This document shows, piece after piece, positions 47,950 through 57,379 of a stretch of 64,000 bases of DNA. Under the pieces are notes generated by a model that saw nothing but the letters and a program-made list of their open reading frames with translations, searched no databases and was not told the DNA's origin. The first letter of the stretch is position 1, and the number at the start of each line of letters is the position of its first letter. The stretch comes from Saprospiraceae bacterium (GTDB lineage Bacteria; Bacteroidota; Bacteroidia; Chitinophagales; Saprospiraceae), in the NCBI GenBank assembly GCA_016711125.1, contig JADJTQ010000002.1:868001-932000 (forward strand). The letters run 5' to 3'. The position numbers and the translations under genes are program-made.

Positions 47950-49176
47950 ATGGTAAACGACAAGAGACTTTTTTATGGTAGTTGTTTTGCACTGATCACT
48001 ACCGCTTTATCTTTCAGTATCCGGGCGGGAATTCTTCCTCAGTTGGGAGCGGAGCTGGGACTAACCGCTGAGCAATTGGGATTTATTAACTCGATGTGGT
48101 TTTTTGGATTTCCGATTTCAATGGTAATCGGTGGCCTTGTTTATCATTCTGTTGGGCCTAAGAAGATCATGCAATTTGCATTTTTTGCCCATGCGGTTGG
48201 AATCATCATGACCATCTATTCCGGGAGTTATTTCGGATTATTGTTCTCTACTTTCCTTATTGGATTAGGAAATGGCTGTACGGAAGCTGCTTGTAATCCT
48301 ATGATCGCGGATACCTATCAAGGAGTTAAGATGAGTAAGATGTTAAACCGTTTTCACATGTGGTTTCCAGGGGGTATCGTTATCGGTAGTTTGGTATCCA
48401 AATTTATGACTGATGCTGGTTATGGATGGGAATCTCAAATATGGGTCATTCTGATTCCGACCTTGATTTATGCTTATCTGTTTTTTGGACAGACTTTTCC
48501 AAAAGCTACTGCTGCGATAACTTCGCTCGCGGATAATCTCAAAGCAATGATTTCGCCGCTGTTTGGCTTTATGTTTGTTTGTATGGCGCTAACTGCAATT
48601 TCAGAATTTGGACCACAGCAATGGGTAGGCCTCATTTTGGCGAAGAGTGGTGCTCAACCTATGCTGATCCTGGCCTTAGTGACCGGATTAATGGCGGTAT
48701 TCCGTTATTTTGGTGGCGAAGCGGTGCATCAGTTCAATCAGACTGGTGTACTTTTGGGATCAGCAATTCTTGCTACAATTGGAGTCTATCTGTTTAGCAC
48801 TCAGACGGGTAGCATGGCTTATGTAGCCGCTGTCATTTATGCGATGGGTATCGCATATTTCTGGCCCAACATGATTGGGTTTATTGCGGACAAAATACCA
48901 AAGAGTGGTGCGCTTGGAATGTCAATAATTGGTGCAATAGGTATGTTTTCCAATGTGATCTTTCAGCCGATTATTGGCGGTTGGATCGATTCAGACAGAG
49001 CAGTGGCGGCCGCACAAGGACTAACCGGAGACGAACTAGATTTGGTTGCCGGACAGGCAACTTTGGGTTCTATGGTCATTTTTCCTGCAATCCTGATTGT
49101 GTTATTTACTATACTCTATTTTTGGATTAAAAAAAGTGAGCAACAAGGACAAGGCCAGCTGGCCACCACTGTTTAG
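47950..49176 (+). CDS. MFS transporter, probable sugar permease
   Basis: 408 residues with about 12 membrane helices; MFS marks include the first cytoplasmic loop HSVGPKKIMQF between helices 2 and 3 and FLIGLGNGCTEAACNPMIADTYQG in helix 4, as in the FucP-related sugar:proton symporters. It is convergent with xylA (a terminator lies between) and close to sugar dehydrogenase and isomerase genes, so it probably imports the sugar they use. The substrate is not resolved. Confidence 0.83.
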   Translation: MVNDKRLFYGSCFALITTALSFSIRAGILPQLGAELGLTAEQLGFINSMWFFGFPISMVIGGLVYHSVGPKKIMQFAFFAHAVGIIMTIYSGSYFGLLFSTFLIGLGNGCTEAACNPMIADTYQGVKMSKMLNRFHMWFPGGIVIGSLVSKFMTDAGYGWESQIWVILIPTLIYAYLFFGQTFPKATAAITSLADNLKAMISPLFGFMFVCMALTAISEFGPQQWVGLILAKSGAQPMLILALVTGLMAVFRYFGGEAVHQFNQTGVLLGSAILATIGVYLFSTQTGSMAYVAAVIYAMGIAYFWPNMIGFIADKIPKSGALGMSIIGAIGMFSNVIFQPIIGGWIDSDRAVAAAQGLTGDELDLVAGQATLGSMVIFPAILIVLFTILYFWIKKSEQQGQGQLATTV

Positions 49177-49198
49177 TTGGTTTGATCCAAAAGCAAAA

Positions 49199-49234
49199 AA
49201 GGAATCTTTGACAGTTTCAAAGATTCCTTTTTTT
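49199..49234. terminator. Strong bidirectional terminator between MFS and xylA
   Basis: A perfect 11-bp stem GGAATCTTTGA (49201-49211) and TCAAAGATTCC (49217-49227) with a 5-base loop, flanked by an A run and followed by T7. It serves the convergent MFS transporter and, with the A run, may also serve xylA in reverse. Confidence 0.85.
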
Positions 49235-49304
49235 ATTCAGGTCGGTAGACTGATAGAAACAGAAACGATCAGGTTGCAGACAATCAACCTTCTGGTTTTA
49301 GATA

Positions 49305-50633
49305 TTACAAATGGTTATTAATCAGATTCTCCAGCAATTCCTGTTTACCTGATTTCATGGCGGGCTCACCATTTTCAATGGCAAAATCCCGAAGTTCTTC
49401 CAGAGTAAGTTTATCGTCTTCAAACATCTTCCCAAACCCATGATCAAAAGAACTGTAGCGCTCCTGTTTCAGTTTGAGATAATCTGATTTTTTAAGGATT
49501 TTATCGGCTACAATTAATGCCCGGGCAAAGACATCCATGCCACCAATATGTGCTAGAAACAGATCCTCCAGGTCGGTGGAGTTACGGCGTAATTTAGCAT
49601 CGAAATTTACGCCTCCGCCTTGCAAACCACCTGCTTCAAGGATAACTAACATAGCTTGGGTGAGCTCGTTAAGGTTCACGGGAAACTGATCGGTGTCCCA
49701 ACCATTTTGATAATCGCCCCGGTTGGCATCAATACTCCCAAGCATACCGGCATCTGCCGCGATTTGGAGTTCGTGTTGGAAGGTGTGGCTAGCTAAAGTA
49801 GCGTGATTGACTTCGACATTGAGTTTAAAATCATCTTCCAGGCCATAGCTTCGTAAAAACCCAACGACCGTGGCGGCATCAAAATCATACTGATGTTTCA
49901 TTGGCTCCATGGGCTTGGGCTCGATAAGGAAATTACCCTCAAAGCCTTGCTTGCGAGCATAGTCCTTGGCCATGTGTAAGAATTGGGCCATGTGATCCTG
50001 CTCTCGTTTCATATTGGTATTGAGTAATGACATATAGCCTTCGCGGCCTCCCCAGAATACATAATTTTCACCACCGAGGGCAATAGTGGCATCTAAGGCT
50101 CCTTTGACCTGTGTAGCACCATAACTCAGTACCTGGAAATCCGGATTGGTAGCAGCACCATTCATATAACGTGGGTTTGAAAACAGATTGGCCGTACCCC
50201 ATAATAATCTAACACCAGATTCCTGTTGTTTTTCCTTAGCGTATTCGACTATCATTTGTAGTCGCTTTTCACTCTCCAGAATGCTGCTGCCTTCGTTAAC
50301 CAGATCAAAATCATGAAAGCAGTAATACGGAATACCCATTTTGGTGATAAACTCAAAGGCGGCATCCATTTTATCGTAAGCGCGTTGCATGGCATCATTA
50401 TGCTCTAACCAGGGCATGGGTCGGGTACCACTGCCAAAGGGATCGGCAAGCTCATTGCAGAGGCTATGCCAATAGGCCACGGCAAATCGAAAGTGGTCCT
50501 CCATCCTTTTATTGTCAACGATTCGAGAGGCATCATAATATTTGAAAGCCAGAGGGTTATCCGATTCCGGACCCTCAAATTCAATTTTCCCGATACCTGG
50601 GAAATATTCAACATCTCCTTTTACGATTCTCAT
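49305..50633 (-). CDS. xylA: Xylose isomerase
   Basis: Converts D-xylose to D-xylulose. 442 residues, normal for the family. Marks: substrate pocket GSGTRPMPW, catalytic His in YYCFHDFDLVNEG, metal ligands in NFLIEPKPMEPMKHQYDFD and KLNVEVNHATLA, and IDANRGDYQNGWDTDQFP. No xylulokinase (xylB) is adjacent. It is divergent from the Gfo/Idh gene and convergent with the MFS transporter, in a sugar-use cluster. A possible -7 TATTTTTG lies at 50748-50741 on the minus strand. Confidence 0.94.
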   Translation of the reverse strand: MRIVKGDVEYFPGIGKIEFEGPESDNPLAFKYYDASRIVDNKRMEDHFRFAVAYWHSLCNELADPFGSGTRPMPWLEHNDAMQRAYDKMDAAFEFITKMGIPYYCFHDFDLVNEGSSILESEKRLQMIVEYAKEKQQESGVRLLWGTANLFSNPRYMNGAATNPDFQVLSYGATQVKGALDATIALGGENYVFWGGREGYMSLLNTNMKREQDHMAQFLHMAKDYARKQGFEGNFLIEPKPMEPMKHQYDFDAATVVGFLRSYGLEDDFKLNVEVNHATLASHTFQHELQIAADAGMLGSIDANRGDYQNGWDTDQFPVNLNELTQAMLVILEAGGLQGGGVNFDAKLRRNSTDLEDLFLAHIGGMDVFARALIVADKILKKSDYLKLKQERYSSFDHGFGKMFEDDKLTLEELRDFAIENGEPAMKSGKQELLENLINNHL

Positions 50634-50817
50634 TGGTTGTTCATTTGTTGATTTTTAAAAATGATAGCAGTCTCTAAAATTAACAGTAAATCTCAACTTG
50701 CCAAATGCTGTTGGTTTATGGATGCTTCTTTGTGCATTAACAAAAATATCCTTATCATTATAATCCGTTTTTTTGACGACTTGTTTTTTATAACTTCTAA
50801 CCTCACAAACACATTTC

Positions 50818-51969
50818 ATGAGTAGAAAAATCAGAATGGGCATGATCGGTGGCGGCCGAGGAGCCTTTATTGGTGGAGTGCACCGCATTGCAGCAGGGAT
50901 TGATGGACAAATTGAGCTCGTCGCCGGTGCTTTGCATGTAGATCCTGAAATTGCTGTCTTATCGGGGCAGGATCTATATCTTAAACCCGAGCGTATTTAT
51001 CGCACCTATAAGGAGTTGTTTGAAAAAGAAAGTAAACTCGGACCGGATGAACGGGTCGACTTTGTTTCGATCGTCACGCCCAATCACGTCCATTTCGAAC
51101 CGGCCAAACTAGCTCTTGAACATGGATTTCATGTTGTTTGTGAAAAACCTTTGTCTTTTAATCTTGAAGAGGGCAAGCAACTTCAGGCCCTGGTCAATAG
51201 TAATGATCTCGTTTTTGCGGTCACCCATACCTATACCGGATACCCAATGATCAAGCAGGCGCGAGAAATGCTGACTTCCGGTGTGTTTGGTAAAATCAGG
51301 AGGGTAGTGGTTGAATATCCACAGGGTTGGTTATCTACTCCTCTGGAACGGACGGGTTCGCAGCAGGCTTCCTGGCGAACAGATCCAAAAAGATCAGGCA
51401 AGGCCGGAGCAGTGGGAGATATTGGTACCCATGCTGAAAACCTTGCTGAAACAATCACCGGATTAAAAATTAAGGAACTAAGTGCTGACGTCACCACTTT
51501 TGTGGATGGTCGTTTACTGGACGATGATGCCAGTGTGTTATTAAGATTTGATAATGGAGCAAAAGGTGTTTTGATGTGTAGTCAGATTAGCGCCGGCGAA
51601 GAAAATGCTCTAAGTATCCGGGTCTATGGCGAAAAGGGAAGTATCGAATGGCATCAGCACGATCCAAATACCATGTTTGTCAAATGGCTGGATAAACCGA
51701 TGGAAGTATACCGTACGGGACAGGGCTACATGGGTGCAGCTGCTCAGGCACACACCCGGGTACCGGCAGGTCACCCAGAAGGCTATCTGGAGGCTTTTGC
51801 CAACATCTACCGTGATTTTGCCAAAGTCGTTCAGGCTAAATTGGACGGAGTGAGTCCCGATCCGCTACATCTTGACTTTCCGACAGTGAATGATGGTGTA
51901 CGGGGAATGGAATTTATCGATGCAGTGATTGAATCAGGCGAAAAGAATGGAGCCTGGGTGACTTTGTGA
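50818..51969 (+). CDS. Gfo/Idh/MocA family oxidoreductase
   Basis: 383 residues. The NAD(P)-binding start is MGMIGGGRGAFIGGVHRIAA, then VSIVTPNHVHFEPAKLALEHGFHVVCEKPLSF with the characteristic EKP and, later, GDIGTHAENLAETITG. It would oxidise a sugar or polyol. It forms an operon with the TIM-barrel isomerase (54 bases apart) and is the divergent neighbour of xylA. No export signal, in contrast to the GH109 protein at 20.6 kb. Confidence 0.87.
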   Translation: MSRKIRMGMIGGGRGAFIGGVHRIAAGIDGQIELVAGALHVDPEIAVLSGQDLYLKPERIYRTYKELFEKESKLGPDERVDFVSIVTPNHVHFEPAKLALEHGFHVVCEKPLSFNLEEGKQLQALVNSNDLVFAVTHTYTGYPMIKQAREMLTSGVFGKIRRVVVEYPQGWLSTPLERTGSQQASWRTDPKRSGKAGAVGDIGTHAENLAETITGLKIKELSADVTTFVDGRLLDDDASVLLRFDNGAKGVLMCSQISAGEENALSIRVYGEKGSIEWHQHDPNTMFVKWLDKPMEVYRTGQGYMGAAAQAHTRVPAGHPEGYLEAFANIYRDFAKVVQAKLDGVSPDPLHLDFPTVNDGVRGMEFIDAVIESGEKNGAWVTL

Positions 51970-52023
51970 TAAGGCATTGATTTTTAGCATCATTTTATTT
52001 TCAAACGCACGATTGAATAAACC

Positions 52024-53076
52024 ATGAAAAATATCAAAGGACCGGCCATTTTTCTAGCCCAGTTTGCAGGAGATGAGGCACCCTATAACTCACTCGAAAA
52101 TCTTTGTAAATGGGCAGCAGACCACGGTTATGTCGGTGTGCAGGTGCCTACCTGGGATGGTCGAATTATTGACCTGAAGAAGGCAGGTGAAAGCAAGGAC
52201 TATTGTGATGAGTTTAAGGGCAGGGCCAAACAATTTGGTATCGAGATCACCGAACTCTCTACTCACCTTCAGGGACAGCTGGTTGCCGTGCACCCGGCAT
52301 ATGATGTCATGTTTGATGGATTTGCTCCACCAGAAGTACGAGGCAACAGTAAGGCCCGAACCGCCTGGGCAGTACAACAATTGAAATATGCTGCTAATGC
52401 CAGCCGGAGCATGGGTATCGATGTACACGCTACTTTCTCCGGAGCTTTGATTTGGCATACCGTGTATCCCTGGCCGCAACGACCACATGGGCTAGTCCAG
52501 ACAGCATTCAAAGAATTGGCCGATCGCTGGATACCCATCCTAAATTATTTTGACGAAAAAGGGGTGGATGTGTGTTATGAAATTCACCCTGGTGAAGACT
52601 TGCACGATGGTATCACCTTTGAGATGTTTAGAGAAGCTACTGGCAATCATACCCGAGCAAACATACTTTACGATCCAAGTCATTTTGTATTGCAACAACT
52701 TGATTATCTGGCTTATATTGATATTTATCATGAATTCATAAAAATGTTCCATGTCAAGGATGCCGAATTTAATGCATCAGGGAGAGTTGGCGTCTATGGT
52801 GGCTATCAAGACTGGATCAACCGGGCGGGTAGATTTCGCTCCCTGGGAGATGGTCAGGTAGATTTTAAAGCCATCTTCAGTAAACTGGCTCAATACGATT
52901 ATAGTGGTTGGGCAGTTTTGGAATGGGAATGCTGTATTAAAGACGGTAATCAGGGTGCAATGGAAGGCTCTGCTTTCATTCGGGATCACATGATCAAAGT
53001 TACTGAAAAGGCCTTCGATGATTTTGCCGGAGGATCACCTGATGAGCAATTAAATCGTAGCATTATCGGGCTATAG
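52024..53076 (+). CDS. Sugar phosphate isomerase/epimerase (TIM barrel)
   Basis: 350 residues of the AP-endonuclease-2-like TIM-barrel family. Metal ligands are visible in CYEIHPGEDLHDG (Glu, His), YDPSHF, FHVKDAEF and AVLEWEC. The early STHLQGQL and WAVQQLKYAANASRSMGI are typical of 3-keto-sugar isomerases/epimerases paired with Gfo/Idh dehydrogenases. It probably acts on the product of the upstream gene. The frame is intact. Confidence 0.87.
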   Translation: MKNIKGPAIFLAQFAGDEAPYNSLENLCKWAADHGYVGVQVPTWDGRIIDLKKAGESKDYCDEFKGRAKQFGIEITELSTHLQGQLVAVHPAYDVMFDGFAPPEVRGNSKARTAWAVQQLKYAANASRSMGIDVHATFSGALIWHTVYPWPQRPHGLVQTAFKELADRWIPILNYFDEKGVDVCYEIHPGEDLHDGITFEMFREATGNHTRANILYDPSHFVLQQLDYLAYIDIYHEFIKMFHVKDAEFNASGRVGVYGGYQDWINRAGRFRSLGDGQVDFKAIFSKLAQYDYSGWAVLEWECCIKDGNQGAMEGSAFIRDHMIKVTEKAFDDFAGGSPDEQLNRSIIGL

Positions 53077-53123
53077 AATCGATTAGTTCTATAAGTTTAA
53101 GGATCATTTAATACATTCACGTT

Positions 53124-55438
53124 ATGAATAAGATAACGTGGGGCTTCCTGTTTTACTTCTTCTGTAATTCCATTTTATCGCAAGTAAATAGCTTGACCTT
53201 TAGTGGTCAATTGTTCGAGGAGGGAAATGAAACACCCATACCTGGAGCAACAGTTTTGCTCAATAATGTTTCAGATCAATTTGAGTCTGTCACCGACGCC
53301 GCAGGTAAATTTATTTTCAAAAAATTGCCTGCCGGACATTATCAATTGTCATTCCGATCTCTGGGTTATCAGGCAAAAAGTATTGCAGAGATAGAAATCA
53401 ATACCGGTATTTCTCGACAGCAGATCTTTCGACTAAGCCAGGCAGGCGAGTCTTTAGAAGAAGTCGTTGTGAAAGCAGAATCGAGAGCTCGTGTTTCCGA
53501 ATCTGTAACCAGCATCTACACCCTGACTGTCGAAGAATCTTTCCGGTTTCCAGGCACTTTTTACGACCCGGCACGTTTGGCTACCCATTATGCCGGGGTG
53601 ATCAATGAAAATGATCAGGCAAACAATTTAGTGGTTAGAGGCAATAGTCCCAATGGTCTCGGGTGGTATCTGGAAGGAGTTGAAATTGTGAATCCCAACC
53701 ACTTGAGCAATGCTGGCACCTTAAATGACCGCTCAAGTCAAAGTGGTGGCGGAGTCAATATATTAAGTGCTCAGATGCTTGACAACTCAACTTTTTTGAC
53801 CGGGGCTTTTCCTGCCTACTATGGCAATGCCACCACAGGTATTTTTGATATGAGACTAAGGGAGGGAGCAAGTGATCACACTCATTATACGGCACAAATT
53901 GGCCTCATTGGGATTGACGCCGCCATGGAGGGTCCGATGAATAAAAATAAAAAGAATTCTTTTTGATTAATTACCGCTACTCCACTTTGGGTATTCTATC
54001 TTCCATGGGTGTAGATCTTGGTGATGAAGCAATTGGGTTTCAAGACTTCTCCTTTAATCTTACGTGGCATCCAGATCGGCAGAGCACAATTACCTTTTTC
54101 GGTATGGGTGGGATCAGTGAGAATGTTTTTAAGGCACCTGAGTTTGATTTGCGTGAAATCTTTAAAGATGATCAAAATATCAATTTCGATAGCCGGATGG
54201 GAGCAGCCGGGATTAAATTTGAAAATGCCCGATGGGAACATGTATTAGCCTATAGCGGCTACAAGTATGAAAGGAATTCTGAATTATTTAATGAGCTGCA
54301 TCAATTTAAACCTTTCGAAAATGACCGGACCATCGAGCAAAGAATTGGACTACATAGTCGACGCAAGTTTTCTTTAAAACATGGTTCTGCACAGATCGGT
54401 GTCAGGGCAAATGCGCTTGATTACGAGGTTTTTACCGAGCATTTTCTCTCTGACGAAGTTTTTGGCAATCAGAAAAATGCAGTCTTGCTGCAGGCGTATG
54501 GTGATTTTAATAAATCGCTTAATGAACGATTCAAAATTCGAAGTGGTCTGCACATAACTCATTTTTCCCTAAACAAGGAAACAGCGGTCGAGCCCCGGAT
54601 AGGTCTGAGCTATTTTGCCTCACCAAAAACCGAATTTGCATTTTCTTATGGTTTACATAGTCGCATAGTCCCCTCGCAGGCACTGCTTATTGCCAACCGG
54701 CAAGGGTCAGACAATACCGATCTAAAGTTTATCAGGAGTCATCACTTTGTTTTGGCAAATAATTTACGGCTTAGTAATTATTCAAAATTAATCACTGAGA
54801 TATATTATCAGGATCTTTTTAATGTGCCCATCGCCCGAGGTGCTAACCGGAGTCTGTCTCCTATAAATACGATCGATTATATTGGCGCTGAAAATTTGGT
54901 AAGTGAGGGTACTGGTAGCAATGTGGGTCTCGAAATGACTTTGCAGCAATATTTTACCCAGTCGACCTATTTTTTACTTAATGGCACAATCTACGATTCG
55001 AAATATACCGGTGATGATGGCGTCAGGCGAAATACTAGATACAATGTTAAATACGGATTTAACCTCACTGCGGGCAAAGAATTTAACTGGCAGAAGAATC
55101 GCAAGATTAAAATAGTAGGTCTCAATCTGAGGGGCACTTATTTCGGTGGCTTTTGGGAAGGGCCGATTGATCTTGCCCAATCGGTTTATCAATACCGAAC
55201 CGTATTTAATGAATCACTTGCTTTTACCAAACAATTGCCTGATTTTTTCAAGGTAGATTTTCGGATCTACTATAAAAGGGTGAAGTCAAAATATACCAGT
55301 ATTTTAGGTTTGGATATTTTGAACGCAACTAATCAGCGAAATATCGCCTATCACTATTTTGATCTAAAACAGAACGAAATTACTGCAAAATATCACCTTG
55401 GTTTGATCCCTAATTTAAGTTACCGAATTGAATTTTAA
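53124..55438 (+). CDS. TonB-dependent receptor with carboxypeptidase-regulatory-like domain, one frameshift
   Basis: About 771 residues when joined. Signal peptide (WGFLFYFFCNSILSQ), a CarboxypepD_reg-like domain (about 25-110; PGATVLLNNVSDQFESVTDAAGKFIFKKLPAGHYQL), a plug region (NNLVVRGNSPNGLGWYLEGVEIVNPNHLSN) and a 22-strand-like barrel ending in aromatic YRIEF. The frame breaks at the T5 run 53960-53964; a sixth T gives NSFLINYRYSTLGIL. It is shorter than SusC (about 1000 residues) and has no SusD partner, so it is a siderophore/small-ligand-type receptor or a sugar receptor outside the SusCD class. It directly follows the sugar genes. Confidence 0.85.
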
Positions 55439-55442
55439 ACAT

Positions 55443-55805
55443 ATGAAAGCTGCGCTCAACCTATTTGTCATTATAGTATTTTTGTTATTTGCTTATTGGC
55501 AACTCAATGATCCCGACCCGGTAAGATGGATTTCCATATATCTGGGTGTCGTCGTGTCAGTGGGATTACTCATGGCAAGGAAATATTTCGCGATATTGCC
55601 ATTGATTGGATCTATTATTTGTTTGGCGGGTTTGTTTTATCTATCACCAGATTTCATTTCATGGATCAAAGAGGGAATGCCAACGATTACGGGCCAGATG
55701 AAAGCTGAATCGCCCCACATCGAATTGGTGCGTGAGTTTCTAGGTTTTCTGATTGCCGGCTCGGCTTACTTCGCTTATTACCGACTGCATCGAAAGGCCA
55801 GCTAA
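55443..55805 (+). CDS. TMEM220-like membrane protein
   Basis: 120 residues from the ATG at 55443. Four hydrophobic segments and the family mark FAYWQLNDPDPVRWISIY near the start. Members occur in many bacteria and in animals (TMEM220); the function is unknown. It begins 4 bases after the receptor's stop, so is probably the last gene of that transcript. Confidence 0.75.
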   Translation: MKAALNLFVIIVFLLFAYWQLNDPDPVRWISIYLGVVVSVGLLMARKYFAILPLIGSIICLAGLFYLSPDFISWIKEGMPTITGQMKAESPHIELVREFLGFLIAGSAYFAYYRLHRKAS

Positions 55806-55909
55806 CGAGCAGACTTTCATGGATTATTGTGTGTGATCTTGCTCACTCGGGCCCGAACCAATCTTTGCCTTTTTATGTTTTTAAGTTGGATCAATTTAAA
55901 TGGTAAGTG

Positions 55910-56695
55910 ATGAGCTTTAAAATAGATGTTATTCAGAGAAGTAAAACCGTGCCGGTCGTCGTCGATTTTTGGGCCCCATGGTGTGGTCCGTGTAGAGTTT
56001 TGGGCCCAACAATTGAGCAACTGGCGAAGGAAAGCAACGGAGCTTGGGAGTTGGTGAAAATAAATACGGAGGAAGAGCAGCAACTTGCCCATGAATACGG
56101 TATCCGAAGTATTCCGAATGTCAAAATGTTTTACAATGGTAAAGTTGTGGCAGAATTTGCCGGGGCACAACCACGGCATCAGATATTGCAGTGGCTGGAT
56201 GAAAATTTACCAAATGCAGATAAGGCAGCCTGGGCTGAGCTCAAAGATTTTCTGAAGGAAATAACCACCACTGAAGCCATCGATCTTTTAACAAAATTCA
56301 TAAAGAATAACCCCAACCATTTGGAAGCACGATTATCGCTAGCAGGCTATTTGGCATTTTCAGATCCCGGAGCCGCAGCGGCATTGTTGTCAGATGTAAA
56401 GATGGGAGAACCGGGTTATGACTTGCTGGAAGACATTAAAAATTTGAATGAACTGGCTGCTTTATCCGATGATAATCACAGTGGATTGAGTGCTCAGCTG
56501 ATGGAAGCCTCCCAAGAATTGCAGAAAGATAATCTAGAGAAAGCGGTGGAGCAGATAATTGAGGTAGTTAAGATCGACAAATTGGTGCATAATGAGTTGC
56601 CCAGACGCGCGGCTATCGCCATTTTTCATATTCTGGGTAATCAGCATCCGGTGACCCGAAAATATCGACGAATATTCGATATGGCGTTGTATTAG
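55910..56695 (+). CDS. Thioredoxin-TPR protein (CnoX/YbbN-like)
   Basis: 261 residues from the ATG at 55910; a GTG at 55907 is less likely. The thioredoxin domain (1-105) has DFWAPWCGPC with active-site Cys25 and Cys28 and cis-proline in IRSIPNVKMF. The C-terminal half (about 125-260) is helical and TPR-like (AIDLLTKFIKNNPNHLEARLSLAGYLAF). This is the layout of CnoX/YbbN, a chaperedoxin that guards clients for GroEL; E. coli YbbN lacks the usual CxxC, whereas this one is redox-competent. The frame is intact. Confidence 0.85.
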   Translation: MSFKIDVIQRSKTVPVVVDFWAPWCGPCRVLGPTIEQLAKESNGAWELVKINTEEEQQLAHEYGIRSIPNVKMFYNGKVVAEFAGAQPRHQILQWLDENLPNADKAAWAELKDFLKEITTTEAIDLLTKFIKNNPNHLEARLSLAGYLAFSDPGAAAALLSDVKMGEPGYDLLEDIKNLNELAALSDDNHSGLSAQLMEASQELQKDNLEKAVEQIIEVVKIDKLVHNELPRRAAIAIFHILGNQHPVTRKYRRIFDMALY

Positions 56696-56818
56696 AACGG
56701 TTGTTTGATGCGGTAAAATGCTTTCACAGGTTTATAAAACTGTTCAAGGTACCTGCACCGTGCTTCCGAAAAAGAGTGCCGATTCCGGGCGTCCCCGTCG
56801 GCATCATTCGATGACTGT

Positions 56819-56838
56819 GGTTGGCGAGGACGCCAACC
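56819..56838. repeat. Perfect 8-bp hairpin, possible REP-like unit
   Basis: GGTTGGCGAGGACGCCAACC: 8-bp perfect stem, AGGA loop. There is no T run after it, so it is not a simple terminator. Nearby GCGTCC/GGACGC words (56789-56832) suggest a larger fold. No second copy was seen in this window. Confidence 0.5.
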
Positions 56839-56987
56839 AGGGCGCAGCCAATCCTACCCCTCTTGGCCTTCGGCATTGGTAAATCGTACTCCAACAACTA
56901 GCAGGGTGTTTAATTGAAGTCCTTGATATGGCAACCCAGCGAAACTATTCTGAGAGCCGGTCCGTTAACAGTGGGGACCAGTTGATG

Positions 56988-57020
56988 TTTGATCAGATCT
57001 GCAGATAAATTTTAATTTTG
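56988..57020 (+). promoter_or_regulatory. panD promoter
   Basis: TTTG (56988-56991), a 21-base spacer and TAATTTTG (57013-57020) match the Bacteroidetes -33/-7 consensus. The ATG follows at 57025, so the transcript would be nearly leaderless. Confidence 0.5.
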
Positions 57021-57024
57021 CGAT

Positions 57025-57375
57025 ATGCTTTTACAAATCTTCAAATCAAAGATTCACCGCGCAACTGTCACTGAGGCCAATTTAAACTATGTGGGTTCAA
57101 TCACGATCGACGAAGACCTGATGGATGCGGCCAATTTGGTGGAGGGTGAGAAAGTGCAAATTGTGAACAACAATAATGGTGAACGAATCGAGACATATGT
57201 CATCAAAGGGCGGCGCGGATCAGGTACCATTTGCCTTAATGGTGCAGCCGCGCGAAAGGCTGAGGTGGGTGATGTAGTGATCATCATTGCATATGCTTAT
57301 ATGACTCCCGAAGAAGCCGCCGATTTCAAGCCAGTTTCAATTTTCCCCAATCCTGATAATTCGCTCAAAGTCTAA
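57025..57375 (+). CDS. panD: Aspartate 1-decarboxylase precursor
   Basis: 116 residues. Makes beta-alanine for pantothenate and CoA. Self-cleaves between Gly24 and Ser25 (LNYVGSITIDEDLMDAA) to form the pyruvoyl cofactor. Other marks: KVQIVNNNNGERIETYVI and GTICLNGAAARKAEVGDVVIIIAYA. The flippase-like gene follows 4 bases later. Confidence 0.95.
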   Translation: MLLQIFKSKIHRATVTEANLNYVGSITIDEDLMDAANLVEGEKVQIVNNNNGERIETYVIKGRRGSGTICLNGAAARKAEVGDVVIIIAYAYMTPEEAADFKPVSIFPNPDNSLKV

Positions 57376-57379
57376 GCCA

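Larger units (their letters stand above)
56696..57024. other. Gap with hairpin and panD promoter
   Basis: 329 bases without a gene. It contains a 20-base hairpin at 56819-56838, a GC-rich stretch around it, and the panD promoter (56988-57020). The GC-rich block (about 56745-56880) stands out from the AT-rich neighbours and may be an intergenic repeat or a terminator. Confidence 0.5.
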
